Below, in pieces: positions 1 to 12,392 of a stretch of DNA of 64,000 bases. Made by a program: the position numbers and the translations under genes. Every line of letters begins with the position of its first letter. Positions within the stretch are counted from its first letter, which is position 1. The stretch spans positions 21,267,696 through 21,331,695 of the forward strand of contig OX243825.1 in assembly GCA_945859605.1 (NCBI GenBank), written 5' to 3'. This DNA comes from Lumbricus rubellus (Eukaryota; Annelida; Clitellata; Crassiclitellata; Lumbricidae). A model generated the notes under the pieces. It did not search any database. It saw nothing but the letters and a program-made list of their open reading frames with translations, and was not told the DNA's origin.

Positions 1-33
1 CATATTTCTTCTGACCGGAAGTAGTCGTCCAAC

Positions 34-2471
34 ATGGCCGACTGGTCGTCATCCGTGGGAGAGAACGTCACTTCCTGGGAGGATCTTCTTCTCAACGGAA
101 CATCAACAACCATCGACCCTGGACCAGTGTTCGCCCAGAGGCGTCCCATCTTCGAGCAGATCGACCTGTACGTCACCCCCATCTGGTACGTGCTCGGCAT
201 CCCTGGCAACGCGTTGGCCGTGGCTGTTTGGATCCAACGTCGAATGCGACCTTCGTCCGGATGTTACCTGACTGCATTGGCCATCGATGAAGGAGTCTTT
301 CTCATTCTACAGGTAAGCAGTAACTGCACGGCTATTATAGACCATTCATCCATCTGTCTGTCTGTCTGTGTGTATGTATGCATATCTGTCTGTATGCCTG
401 TCTGTATGTATGTCTGTCTGTCTGTCTGTTTGCCTGTTTGTTTGTCTTCGGTCTGTGTGTCCGTCTGTTTGTTTGTCTGTCTGTTTTTTTGGGCCACCCT
501 GTATGTACGTAAACTTTATGACCTGTCTTGTCTTTCACACTACCTCGGTCCGATGGTTGGTCGCTTCGTATAGGCAAGCTTTTTACATCTGCTTTTGTCC
601 TCTTCGTTTTTATGTACCCGATCCAGTGACATTTCCACACAGGTTAAATATACATCATTATTAATTAAATAAATTTGTTGCTCGCCCACGGAATGGATAG
701 CCACGAATATGAATAAAAAATAGAACGGTGAATAGTTAACCTTTAGGAGACGTCCGAGTGGGCTGCAGTCGGTGAAAGGGATTTTGGAGATAAAGGATTA
801 TGAAGTAACCTTTTAGTGACGGAAGTGAATTTGAACAACACTGAAAGAAATAGAGAGACAGACAGAGACATTCAGACAGACGGAGACAGACAGAGAGACA
901 GAGAGACAGAGAGAGAGAGAGTGAGAGTGAGAGACAGAGAGACAGAGACAGGGACAAGAACAGGGACAGGGAAAGGGATAGAGATAGAGACATAGACAGA
1001 AACAGAGACAGATACAGATAGATAGAGAGAAAGACAGAGACATAGACAGAGACAGACTGACAGAGACAGAGACAGACTGATAGAGAGACAGAGAGTGGGG
1101 CAATTGATTTCATTTCTTGACAGCAGAGGCATGGGGTGTACGCCAGTCCATAATAATAAATCTTTACCGGGGCTCAGCTAAAAGACCAAAAGCGAAGAGG
1201 GATTTTGTCGTCATAATTTATAATAATTATGCATTCATGGATACTTACATGCATGTATATGTATATTGTGTTACTTTAAAACATTTGCCTTTTGATTGAC
1301 TCCATAGCCTATACATGTAGATTATAAGTGTCTTATAAACATGTCTGAACAATAAAATTCGAGAAGAATTCGTCAATGAAGAATATTCTTGTCTAAGTTG
1401 TCTTATCTCATGCTTATAATTTTATGTAGACTTGTTGCTGTTTAACGACACTGCCATTACATCACCGCGCCCCAGTCATAATTATACTGCTGCTTAGGTT
1501 CCATAAAATTTACGTTTATGCTTATCGTTATGGTTACGTGTTTCTGTGCCTTCCAGATCTTCTTTGAGCTGCAGATCAAGTGGGGCATCAGTCTGCTGAA
1601 CGCCCCCGGTCTCTGCGAGATCTTCCCCGTCGTCTTCTTGACCTCCCAGCACCTCAGTCCCCTCCTCGTCCTCGGCTTCACCGTCGAGCGATACATCTCC
1701 GTCTGCCACCCATTCCAGCGGGAGCGGTTCTGTACGACCCGTCGTGCTGTCGTCTCCATCGGGATAATCGTCACCTTCTCCCTCCTCCTCAACTCCGTCC
1801 AAGGCTACTTCTACCGCTACGACACCGAGAAGCAAGAGTGCAGTATTCGCGAGGAGGTCGTGTCGGCCGGACCTGGATCGTTCTGGTCCGTCTACTCGTG
1901 GATCACTGAGATGATGATCTTCGGGGCGGTTCCGCTCGCCATCCTCATCCTCAACCTGTTCGTCATCCGCGAGACGAGGCGTCTGGTCGCCAGCCAGAAG
2001 GTCCTGGTCCTCCACCAGCAGCTCTGCTCCGGCGGGGGACACCACAAGGGCTCCGGTGGGGGTTCGAAGCCGTCCGCAACGACCCTGACCTTGCTGGCCG
2101 TCTCCTTCTTCCTCATCTTCACTACGCTTCCCGTCACGATCATCTACGTCCTCTACGTGACCTTCAAGGAGGGCGATCAGAGTATGAGGCACGAGGATCG
2201 CTGGTCGGACCCTACATGGATGCGCCATAGAGCGTACAATGAGATACGGACGATTGTGGAGGAGATCGGTCTGTCGCATTACGCATGCAACTTCTACATT
2301 TACCTTTGCACTGGAAAGCTGTTCCGACGTGAACTGAAGAATCTTCTGTCGTCCACACTCTGCTGGAGACGCAGAGGGTGGGCGGAGATCGACCGGAAGA
2401 ACGGGAAACTGAGGAGCGGAGGGAGTGGCTATTCCGGTCACAACGGAAACACGAGCGTCTCCATTCTGTGA
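34..2471 (+). CDS. Class A (rhodopsin-like) neuropeptide-type GPCR, two exons
   Basis: Exons 34-312 and 1557-2471 join in phase (cag|gtaagc, ttccag|atc) to give 397 residues. This is a seven-helix plasma-membrane receptor. The extracellular N-terminus has two glycosylation sequons (N11, N21). TM1 carries the GN motif in IPGNALAV. C113 before TM3 and C188 in the second outer loop can form the usual disulfide. TM3 ends in ERY (137-139), followed by a histidine-proline loop. TM6 contains FTTLPV, and TM7 has NFYIY in place of NPxxY, followed by the amphipathic helix KLFRREL. The third inner loop is Gly/Ser/His-rich. This arrangement resembles invertebrate FMRFamide/sex-peptide-like or TRH-like peptide receptors; the ligand is unknown. 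The intron is filled with CTGT and GA simple repeats. The start is the first ATG after a CCGGAAGT (ETS-like) motif at about 15-22. The class is certain, the subfamily is not. Confidence 0.88.
349..490. repeat. (TCTG)n/(TGTA)n microsatellite in GPCR intron
   Basis: Impure tetranucleotide run of CTGT and TGTA units, starting about 40 bases after the GPCR splice donor. It produces long meaningless open frames on both strands. Confidence 0.9.
848..1095. repeat. (GA)n/(GACA)n purine tract in GPCR intron
   Basis: About 250 bases of GAGA and GACA units, all purine plus C on the top strand. The three overlapping minus-strand open frames over it (Ser/Leu/Cys-rich) come from the repeat and are not genes. 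Confidence 0.9.
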
Positions 2472-2531
2472 ACCTGGAAAAGTATTCAAGACGAGATCTC
2501 CAGTCAAGTAGGCCATACGCCGCGTGCAATA

Positions 2532-2727
2532 CAGGGCTTTTTAACGTGCAGTTGAAGGCCACACAAAATGTGCAGTTCTAAATGGATTTGTGCAGTTGTA
2601 GAAGCACTTATGTACAGTGAAAACTAGGGAAAAGGTCATTGTCCTCCAAATGGACGTAATTTACCATAGAAGATGGGAAAGGAAATAAGGACTTGTGCAG
2701 TTCTGAAGATTCCTTAAAACAGTCCTG
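2532..2727. mobile_element. 196-bp hAT-type MITE, copy 1 (GPCR 3' region)
   Basis: The element runs from CAGGGCTTTTTAA to AAAACAGTCCTG and is flanked by a perfect 8-bp duplication GTGCAATA (2524-2531 and 2728-2735). The same element lies inverted at 56191-56385 and again at 58656-58851. CAGGG ends and an 8-bp TSD are typical of hAT elements. It has no coding capacity. It sits just after the GPCR stop codon, so it is probably transcribed in that gene's 3'UTR. Confidence 0.85.
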
Positions 2728-2899
2728 GTGCAATATATATAGGATGTTCACGGCGAAATCGAGATTGCTAATCGTGAAGATGCAATTGGCAAGTAAGCAA
2801 GACTAATCACAACGCAGGTAGCCTATACCAGCTTCTCCGAACGAATTATCAAAACGTTTGGCAAAATTAATATAGGAAAATCCTGTCTAGTAGGTCTGC

Positions 2900-2970
2900 T
2901 AACCCTTTAATGCCGAAGGGTATAGGATTTTCGCTACCATTTACTACCACCTCGGCATTAAAGGGTTAAC
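2900..2970. mobile_element. Short TTAAAGGG hairpin MITE
   Basis: About 70 bases with inverted ends TAACCCTTTAATGCCGA and TCGGCATTAAAGGGTTA that can fold on themselves. A related hairpin of the same size is at 53539-53608. The TTAA/CCCTTT ends suggest a piggyBac-like origin, which is an inference. Confidence 0.6.
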
Positions 2971-4489
2971 CAACGCAGGAGAACTGTTTGCGCACGAAAA
3001 CTGCAGTCTGTCCACCCCTGAAGTATTCTTATAAACGACTATTTTGCAAGAACAAAGACTTAGTGCTGTGGCTTTGTTATTAAGTCTTACTAAGCAGTTC
3101 GCGGGTGAAGAGACTCCGTATGCCTAACTGCTTGACAACATATCTTATGATAGCTTCGAGTTACAGAGGGACGAATGCTTCAGACCAAGACTGCAAAGGA
3201 TAAACAGTATTAAATATGACATATTATAAACTTGGATTAACATTGAGAACAGTATGGCACACTGAACATGACAATTTATCAAATTATGTCATGGACATAA
3301 TGTTGAAAAGACAGCGAAGTTCAGATATACATGTAGACTATACATAGGCCCACAGACAGCAAGGCTTTTGCTAAATTATTGCAGTTGCTATAATTGTCCA
3401 CTGTAGACTTATCTCTTGCATTGATGACTGTTACGTTTGCAGAATACTGCGCCAATACATTTAGCTGCGCGACTTCTGAACACTGTATAAATGGAGTAAT
3501 CAAATTAGAGTTGTAGCCTACTACTGTATACTTTTGGAGCGCAGTCGACTGATTTCTTTGCAAGCAGGAAAGATGGCGGAAATGGGGTTGGGGTGTTACC
3601 GAGTTCTTTTAACGAATTGAGTCATTTTCAGGTGACGAATTATTATTCGAAGATAGAAGGATGGAAGGCTCTAATAATTATCTCTTAGGTGCCTAAATGA
3701 AGAAATGACAATCTAATGTGGCTAGGTAGATAGTGCGCCTTTAGCCCCCTCCGCATTCTAGTACTGATCGTATTATTATTATTATTATTATAAGCATGCA
3801 TCAGGGGTATAGTGTAAAAAGCGTGGTGAAAATTTCCGCTTAAAGCGTAAGTTTTTGTATAGTGTAAACATAAGAAGACACCTTTCATTTGACCTATCTT
3901 AAAAAATAGTAGCACTGTTGCGTTGTACTTAGGACTCGGTAGATGGCTTCTCTGTCGGCCAATGAAGAGCCCTGGACAATATTTGAACGTTTGGGTATCG
4001 TAGGTAATTTCTGACTGTGATTTAAAATTTTCCCTATTATTATTTGGTTTTTAGAAAAACCCACTTATAGTGTAATCCACTTTTAAAATCTCTTAAAAAT
4101 AGAAGATGGACTTATGTTCGTATGTCGTATATCTGAGAATGGTTTATATTTTTTCTTCTATGAATTAAACGTATATGTTGTCAATTTATCACGCTATTCA
4201 TCTCAAACTGTTGACTTGTAAAAACATAACTATTTTTGAAAACAAAAAGACCCTTTATAACGTAGTCCACTCTGAGCATCTGAAAACTGGAAAACTAGGA
4301 CTTAGGCCTATGTTCGTATATCGCAATTCTGATAAGTGTTTTACTTTTTTCTTCTATGAATTGAACCTATTTTGGGGCATTTTACTGTGATATTCATCTC
4401 AAACTGCTGATTTTTTTGACTATAAATTTGTTTCGGCCGAAAACATAATAATTTCTGTCTTTCTGTACGTTACTCCGACACACCCAGCC
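2971..4489. other. Intergenic, no gene seen
   Basis: AT-rich sequence with an ATT microsatellite at 3771-3791 and two diverged copies, about 185 bases apart, of a 'cttctatgaattaaac' segment (near 4155 and 4350). No convincing open frame or splice pattern was found. Confidence 0.5.
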
Positions 4490-4576
4490 TTGGCGCGCAT
4501 GCGCCAAGCGCATAGTAACTCGCATAGTCCGCCATATTAGTTTATAATACAATTCCCAGGTTTATCGTTTTATCGT
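4490..4576 (+). promoter_or_regulatory. Compact promoter: NRF1 palindrome, YY1-like and ZNF143-like sites, first donor
   Basis: GCGCGCATGCGCC (about 4493-4505) is a strong NRF1-type palindrome. It is followed by TCCGCCATATTAG (YY1-like, about 4529) and TACAATTCCCAG (ZNF143/Staf core, about 4548). The sequence then reads into GTAAGTAAC (4576), a strong splice donor. The layout suggests a TATA-less start and a short non-coding first exon for the gene whose coding exons begin at 6383. The site identities come from consensus matching; the link to the downstream gene is inferred. Confidence 0.55.
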
Positions 4577-6382
4577 GGTAAGTAACTGTTATAAACTATC
4601 ATATTTTAGCAATCAGTTATTCAGAAATTTGTATTCATTTGCGACTGAAAACGTGGCTTGAAACGGTAATGACTAGCCGATCCTTTACCCTGTTGTTGAT
4701 GTCCCGTGGTAATGGCGCGCCGCTATGGCTGTTGGGTTTAACAGCAATGGTTTCAACGGAAACTATGTAGATGTAGGCTTCGGTTTTCACTAATTGTTGG
4801 ATTCTTTAGCGAATGCAGTTCGCACCAAGCCATGCCACCGCGGCGGGACCCTCGGCAAGGATTGTTGGATTTAAACGAGGTTAAACACATCTTTGATCGT
4901 TGTTTGGTCTAGCGTATCGCGTTTTGACAATGCGTTTTTGCAGTACACGGCCATTTTACTTTCCAGTCTCTCCTTTAGGCTTTAGGTTTGCATTATAATG
5001 ATGCCAATGGCCTGTATCCATTGTTTTTAAAGTGTATACATAGATATCGTTCTGTGTTAGATTTGGATAACATAATCTGACATTTTCTTGTGACATACAT
5101 TAGGATATTTGCCCAGGTGCATAGCCAGGAAAGGAAACCATTTTGTCGGGTTTAGTTTCGGGGTGTTTCCATTGGATATGGTCGTATATTTGAAAATATT
5201 TGGTTTTGATGACTGTTATTATTTTGGACGCTGAACCCGTGAAACCACCTCAAATATGCCCATTAGTGCACTTAATGTTGACATTGCCTATTTCAAATCT
5301 GTCAGGACATGGCAGATGATGTGGCTGTCTTATCGTAAGGGCTGGATGTACTGAAAGAGAACTGTGATTATTTTGAAAGATGGCCACTCTGATCTACTTG
5401 ACTATGTATAACTGCATCCAGGTATAGTTGCATCATGCAAAAGTAAATATGCATATGAAGCTAGATGAGCTGGTAGAGATCTGAGGTTTGCCCTCCAGTA
5501 CACATAGACAGGGTTTTAAGTGGGTGAGAAACTGAGAACGCGTCTGAACGGTGTTCTCACTGCTCTCGAAATTCTTGGCCTCCACTCCCACTGCTCAGCA
5601 TGATAGAACCCTGAAAGCATATGCGTTCCAATAAACTCTTAATCAGCGTTCCCACTGCTTGTTTATTCAGTGTTCCCACTACTCGTGCAAACCACTTTAA
5701 CCACTGCACATATTAATAGACAAACATGGAATACGACCGGTGTCTTTTTCTAACATGTGCTTTCTTCGTGGTCGTCGCAGGAAGGATTTGAGGAAAAGTT
5801 GTATCTGAATTGAATTGATAACAGCGTTCATCCATGAGTATAAGCGTGCATGGGTGGGCTATTGAAATACAAGGATGCATGGATTTCGCATCTTATTTAC
5901 GTGCAGTTGACCAAATTTGTATTGTGATTTCACGTCTTACTACATAGTCACTGGTGTAATTGAAGAATATCTCTTCCGCCATTTGCTCACTCATGTTGTT
6001 GTTGGTAGATATCTTATATGTCGCTGTTTGATGACAGCTCAGCTTTCGATTCCTTCCTGCAGGACTGTTCCATCTCTATGATCCATGGGTCCACATTTGC
6101 TGACCCGTATCTCGGAATTTAATTGACCCAAAAATATTTTTTCTTGGGTTTTTTAATGTTTTGCATGGCACAACAAGTGGGCTAAATTTAATTTAAATCA
6201 GAGTCTCTGCATCATAATAAATGCCATGATTAGCCACTGTTTCAGAATTTCAGGAGCCCCCCTCACATTTGGCCTTATAACTTTTGATGCATGCGCGACA
6301 TTGTTGTATAATTCACATGGTCTTCCGGTTCCATTTATATATAATTTTTGCTTGTCATAATTTGTCTAAGGTGCAACCTGAA

Positions 6383-9300
6383 ATGGCCAGCAGAAGTAGA
6401 CAGATGCTGGAGATGTCACTAGGCTCTGGCACCCTGAGTACTTCAACATCTGCGTCGTCAGAGGTCATCCATGCTGGCACCCTGAGTACTTCCACATCTG
6501 CGTCGTCAGAGGTCATCCATGCTGGCACCCTGAGTACTTCAACATCTGCGTCGTCAGAGGTCATCCATGCTGGCACCCTGAGTAGTTTGGAGAGTCAACG
6601 TGGCCCGCTCCTCTTGCCAAGTCTCACTGGCAAGAAAGTAAGACTCTTGTTAGCCTCTTCGGGACTGTCATATATTACGGGCGTAGGGAGGGCAAGTGGT
6701 CACCATTTTTTAATAAATTGGATGCTCCTGAATTTTATTTCTGATTTAAAAAATTGTTATCTCTTTTTTTTCTTGATGTTTTTCTGATTTGTTTTATTCC
6801 TCATTTTTTGGGATTCTTTTTATTTTGTATTTCTGATTTGTTTTATTTTTTTTATTTCTGATATTTTCTTCTGATTTTTATAATTCTTTAACTTTTTTAT
6901 TCTTTATTCATTCATTATTTCCATTTTTTGTTATACTTTATTTTGATTATATTATGCTTTAAAGCTGTTGTTTATTTGTTATTAGTTATTTGTTTTCACT
7001 TAAATTTCTTTGGTTTGTACTTTGCTGAGAACTGTGTCACATGTGAGCGTTGACTGAGATGTCAATTGTGTACTAGGGGCCAGGATAATATAAGCTGCAT
7101 GCTTTTCCCAGGCTTCCTGTTGCCTAGTGATTGTCTGTCTCCACTGTACTTATGTTTTACTTTCCTTCTGGTGCAATAAATAAAATGAAATAATTACAAA
7201 CATTCTATTTGTGTTTTAATAATTCCTGCTCCTTTTTTAATCTTATTTTTTCTCTGATTTTTTTATTCCTGATTCTGATTTCTGATTTTCTATTCGTAGG
7301 AATCGTCTTTTGCTGCCATTCCGGAGCAGCAGAGCTGGGCGTCTGGTGACGATGGTCAGCACCATCTACCCAGACTCTTTGTTCCCGTTCAGTCGAACAA
7401 ACGACTGAAGACATTTGTCAACACAACAAAACAAGACTCACAGTCAGTATCAGACAACCGTTCAACTCATTCATCTGTGAACTGCATTCAGTGCACATCT
7501 CTTTATGGTGGTCATTATCGTGGTTGAAGTTGTGATGATGTTGGTGTTGGTAATGCTGATGATGGTGAAGGTAGGGCTAGTGGTAATGAAGGTAATTATT
7601 AATGGTCAATGGTTCTCTGAAGGTAATAGTGATGAAGATGAAGGTAATGGTTCTGAGGATGAAGGTAATGGTGACGAAGATGCAGGTAATGGTGTTGCAG
7701 ATGATTGATGAATGATGGTACTGATGATGATGGTGTGACATTGAGAGCATGATTTGAGCCTCCACCTTTTACCGTTCAACCTAAGTTTGCCTTTTGACTT
7801 TGTTTTGGCTGATTGACTGTAAATAAGCTAGTGCCCGTGACTTCGCTTCTGTAGAATACATAGAAGCTACGAGCTTACGATTAAGATTGTATAGTATTGT
7901 ACGGATTGTTTGTTGTCTAAGTTAGATAATACTAGTTATCTTCATACTGAAAGGAGAGGAACGTGATTTTCACATCTTCTTTGTCTTTTGTGTTTAGTTC
8001 TTTGGACAGTCACCGCAGCACGACGAGCACCCCTGCCACCTTCCGACACCATTCGCCAACCGTCGAAGACTTAATTCTATACAGTGAAGATAGGATGGCG
8101 ATGAACAATGCCACACGCAGCATCGCTCGATTGGCAGCAAAGCACATAGGAGGAGGAGGAGGAGGAGGAGGAGGAGGAGGAGGAGGAGGAGGAGGTGGAG
8201 GAGGAGGAGGAGGGGGAGGGAAAGCAATTGCAACGAGGGCTAGACACTCCGACACCCATCAAGCTCTGTTTAGGTACAGGCTATTGTTGTTCTTTTATTA
8301 CTATCATTATTATTATTATATTATTATTTTATTAATTTATTATTATTTTGTATCAGGTGGCTGCTGTTTTTATGTTTTGACATATTACCGTTTCCTTATT
8401 CCCGTGCAAGAGGTCTTTTTTCCTGACTGTCTGCATAACTGCCTAAATTACATGTCGCAGTTATATGCCACAACACTTGGCAGAACATACATGTATTATA
8501 ACCTACAGTAATCAAGAATTACACCTTACTGAGTGTTTTTTAATGGAATGACGCATTACCCACTAAATTTGACCATTATAATAATTATTATTATTATCAG
8601 TGGATCTCTGCATGTATTATATGCTACAGTAATCAAGAATTACACTTTTCTAGGTGTTTTTTAATGGAATGACGCATTATCCCCAAATTTTGACCATTAT
8701 AATAATTATTATTATCAGTGGATCTCAGACCTTGGCAGAACATGCATGTATTATAACCTACACTACAGTAATCAAGAATTACACTTTACTTGGTGTTTTT
8801 TAATGGAATGACGCATTACCCACTAAATTTGACCATTATAATTATTATTATTATCAGTGGATCTCAGACCTTGGCAGAACATGCATGTATTATAACCTAC
8901 ACTACAGTAATCAAGAATTACACTTTACTTGGTGTTTTTTAATGGAATGACGCATTATCCCCAAATTTTGACCATTATAATAATTATTATAATTATCAGT
9001 GGATCTCTGCATGTATTATAACCTAGACTACACTAATCAAGAATTACACTTTACTGGGTGTTTTTTAATGGAATGACGCATTACCCACTAAATTTGACCA
9101 TTATAATAATTATTATTATTATCAGTGGATCTCTGCATGTATTATAACCTAGACTACACTAATCAAGAATTACACTTTTCTGGGTGTTTTTTAATGGAAT
9201 GACGCATTATCTACAAATTTTGACCATTATAATAATAATTATTATTAGCAGTGGATCTCAGACCTTGGCAGAACATGCATGTATTATAACCTACACTACA

Positions 9301-10385
9301 GTAATCAAGAATTACACTTTACTTGGTGTTTTTTAATGGAATGACGCATTACCCACTAAATTTGACCATTATAATTATTATTATTATCAGTGGATCTCAG
9401 ACCTTGGCAGAACATGCATGTATTATAACATGTAGCCTATATATATTTCTTTTAAAGCTATCTGTTTGTGTATACATGTATATATCTTGCTATACTTATA
9501 CAGACCTATATCGATTTCTTTACATGTAGATTTTTTATATATATATTTCTTTCTCCTTTTTTATATAATATAACTGTCATAAATTCGTTTTCAGCGAGAA
9601 GACTCCAAAGAAACGAGCAAGATGGACGCCAACAGAGACAGAAGTGGTTCGTGCTTACTTCCGTGACTTCCTCAACAGAGAAAACGGCCTCCCTCGTGAG
9701 TGTGTCAAGACTTATTTATTAACATTCTAGAACATATTCCTTCATTATCATTGTATGTCATCGACAGGATCGAATTAGGATAGCCCTTTAACAGTAGTAT
9801 TTAACTTTGTGGATCAAGAATTATACTTTACTGGGTATTTTTTAATGGAATGACACATTACCCCTAATTTTGACCATTATAATAATTATTATTATTAGCA
9901 GTGGATCTCTGCATGTATTATAACCTAGACTACACTAATCAAGAATTACACTTTACTGGGTATTTTTAATGGAATGACGTATTACCCACTAAATTTGACC
10001 ATTATAATTATTATTATTATTATCAGTGGATCTCTGCATGTATTATAACCTAGACTACACTAATCAAGAATTACACTTTTCTGGGTGTTTTTTTAATGGA
10101 ATGACGCATTATCCCCAAATTTTGACCATTATAATAATTATTATTATTATCAGTGGATCTCTGCATGTATTATAACCTACACTACACTAATCAAGAATTG
10201 CATTTACATTGTTTATATATTTGACATTTTTTTTCAATGTATTTCCAGAAAAGAAAGCCATTCTTCAATTCAAGGCTCTACATCCAGAAATAGAGTACCA
10301 ATGGGAGACGATTCGAACAAAGGTCTTCAATGAACAGCTTTCCTTCAGAAAGAAAAAGAAACATTGCCTCGAACTCCTGCATTGA
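6383..10385 (+). CDS. Five-exon gene: Ser/Thr repeats, poly-Gly, basic Myb/SANT-like C-terminus
   Basis: Exons 6383-6637, 7300-7442, 7998-8273, 9595-9695 and 10249-10385 all have GT/AG borders and matching phases (0, 2, 2, 1), giving 303 residues. The start is the ATG in front of MASRSRQMLEM; an upstream non-coding exon near 4.5 kb is likely. Exon 1 encodes three perfect 16-residue repeats (GTLSTSTSASSEVIHA) from 48-bp DNA repeats at 6428-6571. Exon 3 has a run of about 24 glycines from an AGG microsatellite. Exons 4-5 encode KKRARWTPTETEVVRAYF followed by a lysine-rich tail. This resembles a Trp-anchored Myb/SANT-type DNA-binding helix set, found in many invertebrate predicted proteins, some of them transposon-linked. 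A nuclear DNA-binding role is inferred. A possible poly(A) signal AATAAA lies at 10665. The gene model is fairly firm, the function weak. Confidence 0.65.
8141..8223. repeat. (AGG)n microsatellite encoding poly-Gly
   Basis: About 27 AGG/TGG units in frame inside exon 3 of the 6383-10385 gene. Length variation would change the glycine run without shifting the frame. The opposite-strand proline/leucine/serine frames are artefacts. Confidence 0.85.
8505..9430. repeat. ~145-bp tandem repeat array, left block
   Basis: About six to seven copies of an AT-rich unit containing 'aatcaagaattacacttt', 'ttaatggaatgacgcatta' and an ATT run ending in 'cagtggatct'. The array lies in intron 3 of the poly-Gly gene. 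Copies alternate between two subtypes (cccactaaattt and ccccaaatttt), suggesting expansion as higher-order pairs. Confidence 0.85.
9796..10200. repeat. ~145-bp tandem repeat array, right block
   Basis: About three further copies of the unit at 8505-9430, in intron 4, so exon 4 (9595-9695) sits between two blocks of one array. Confidence 0.85.
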
Positions 10386-10768
10386 GATTTTGTTTCATGT
10401 GTGGATTATGGCGGCCTGAAAAATTTTCTGCATTATTTTTAATCGCACACCCTCTGGTTTTGTGAGATTTGACATAAAGACCAATCAGTAAATTTTTTAG
10501 GTCGATCTAATAAGAGGAAGTGCTATCCCAGAGCCCTCTAAGACATGCATGGGAGTGTATTCAGCAAAAATATCTGTTTTATCTAAAGATTCATAAACAT
10601 TTTCGTATCCAACAGATACTGTTCAAATTTAAATCAAGCTCTGTGCTTAAACAGCTTTCTGTAAAATAAAACTTAGAGCAATAAGTCTTTTTAGAATAAA
10701 AAAATTGGAAAAACCATGTTTCTGACTTATTTACCATGCTTGCCCTCGAACTTGATTGTCAACCCATA

Positions 10769-11137
10769 TGTGGCTAGCGTCAGTTTAAACTGACACACAG
10801 AAAGTGGCGGTTTCTTGGTTATTAAGTTGCATTTTCTGCTCTTAACCATTTTTAGTTGCCATTCTGAGACCTGTGTGATTATCTATGCGGATTTATTTCA
10901 GTTGTTTTCAGCTGGAATACTTAGCAAAAAATATTTTTCTTGATAAACCGAAATATTTAAATATGCATTGTTCAAAAACGAATAAATAAATAATGTCGAA
11001 CCAAATTTTAATAATATGGCAATGCAACTTAATCACAAGCATCCTAAAGGTAGTTATGGTGACTATTTCAAAAAAAATTTCAATACTGAAAAATACAAGA
11101 ATTTTCATACGGACAGTTTAAACTGACGCTAGCCACA
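10769..11137. mobile_element. 369-bp MITE with 24-bp perfect TIRs
   Basis: TGTGGCTAGCGTCAGTTTAA... at 10769-10792 recurs inverted and exact at 11114-11137. The interior is AT-rich and non-coding. A lone related end is at about 11766-11800, where the GTCAGTTTAAA/TTTAAACTGAC half-sites abut. No clear target duplication was found, so the transposase family is not assigned. Confidence 0.6.
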
Positions 11138-11249
11138 CAAGGGGTGGGGTTTTTCCTCAGTCATATCCACTTTATCCTTCATTGTGGCTTCCAGCCGTGT
11201 TTGTGTAACGAATGTGTAAACGTACTTTTATGTCAGATTGTGAAGCTGC

Positions 11250-11395
11250 ATGCATGTATGTATGTATTTATGTATGTATGTATGTATGTGTGTATGTATG
11301 TATGTATGTATATATGTATGCATAAACATACTTTATGTCAGATGTGAAGTTTTATGCATGCTTGCAAGCATGCTTGCATGTATGCATGCATGCAT
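11250..11395. repeat. (TGTA)n and (GCAT)n microsatellites
   Basis: TATG units at about 11250-11325, then GCATGCAT/TTGCAAGCATGC units at about 11353-11400. They lead directly into a 31-bp minisatellite. Confidence 0.85.
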
Positions 11396-11520
11396 GCATC
11401 GTGAGGGTCGGTTAGGGTCAGGTTAGGCATCATGAGGGTCGGTTAGGGTCAGGTTAGGCATCGTGAGGGTCGGTTAGGGTCAGGTTAGGCATCGTGAAGG
11501 TCGGTTAGGATTAGTGATAG
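11396..11520. repeat. 31-bp minisatellite (GTCGGTTAGGGTCAGG unit)
   Basis: About four copies of a 31-base unit reading CATCGTGAGGGTCGGTTAGG plus GTCAGGTTAGG. It is followed by 'cattcattaacatagggaccc'. The same unit and flank occur inverted inside the MITE at 46159-46341, so this is a partial or rearranged copy of that element. Confidence 0.75.
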
Positions 11521-12352
11521 GGTTAGTACAGTCATTCATTAACATAGGGACCCTTATGGGGGAAATGTCCTAGGTCGGGGGGGGGGGATTCCGGGGGGTG
11601 TAAATATCAGTTTTGTTATAGGTATGGGTTAGTTTACAATGTCATTGAAGTAGTTTGAGCTCATAGGCACTATACTAACATTTCACAAAGTGGTCTATAA
11701 GTTTTAGATGTATAAAACGCTTTGTTTTCTTTCTGTATTAATGGTTTATGTACATGTACCCTCCTGTGGATAGCGTCAGTTTAAAGTTTAAACTGACGGT
11801 TATATTTGTGCCTACAACTGCCTACCACTGCAATATTTAAAAAAATCTGGGTGATTACGATGGTTTTGGGTATAGAAAAACACGAAAATGTGAAAGAAAC
11901 CATTAATTTCTGTCATGGGTTGATATGGGTTAATTTGAGGAATATTATTATTATTATCATGTATAGTCTAATAAAAAACATTGTATTATGTAATTACACT
12001 TTTCTACATGTTTTGTTGTAGTAACAGATTACCTGCTTAATTTGAGCACTGTTATTATTATTATTATTATCATGTATAGTGTAATCCAAAAAACCATGGT
12101 ATTACGTAATTACACTATATCCTGCTCTAGGAGTTAAAATTTGAAAAGTGTAATGCCGTTTTTGTTATGTTTTTCAAAATAAATATATTTGAAAAAACAA
12201 TTTATTTTGTTTTTGTGAAAAAAATCAAGCAATTGTTTTTGGTTCTCTGCAATCACTTCATTACATTATTGACTGTGTTATAGCAATAGTAAGAAAAGTA
12301 CACTTTTCAGGGTTTTTTAATGTACTTACGCTTTACCCCCTTGTTAGCATTC

Positions 12353-12392
<40 letters not shown>

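Noticed and set aside
335..640. Cys/Val/Ser- and Thr/Gln-rich open frames on both strands
   Set aside because: They are translations of the CTGT microsatellite in the GPCR intron.
736..1132. Ser/Leu-rich minus-strand open frames
   Set aside because: Three overlapping frames across the GA/GACA tract, all low complexity; no splice or family signal.
1494..2516. 340-aa minus-strand open frame
   Set aside because: Antisense shadow of GPCR exon 2, whose sense frame has clear seven-helix homology.
8010..8262. Poly-Pro, poly-Leu and poly-Ser minus frames
   Set aside because: Antisense of the AGG microsatellite that encodes poly-Gly on the + strand.
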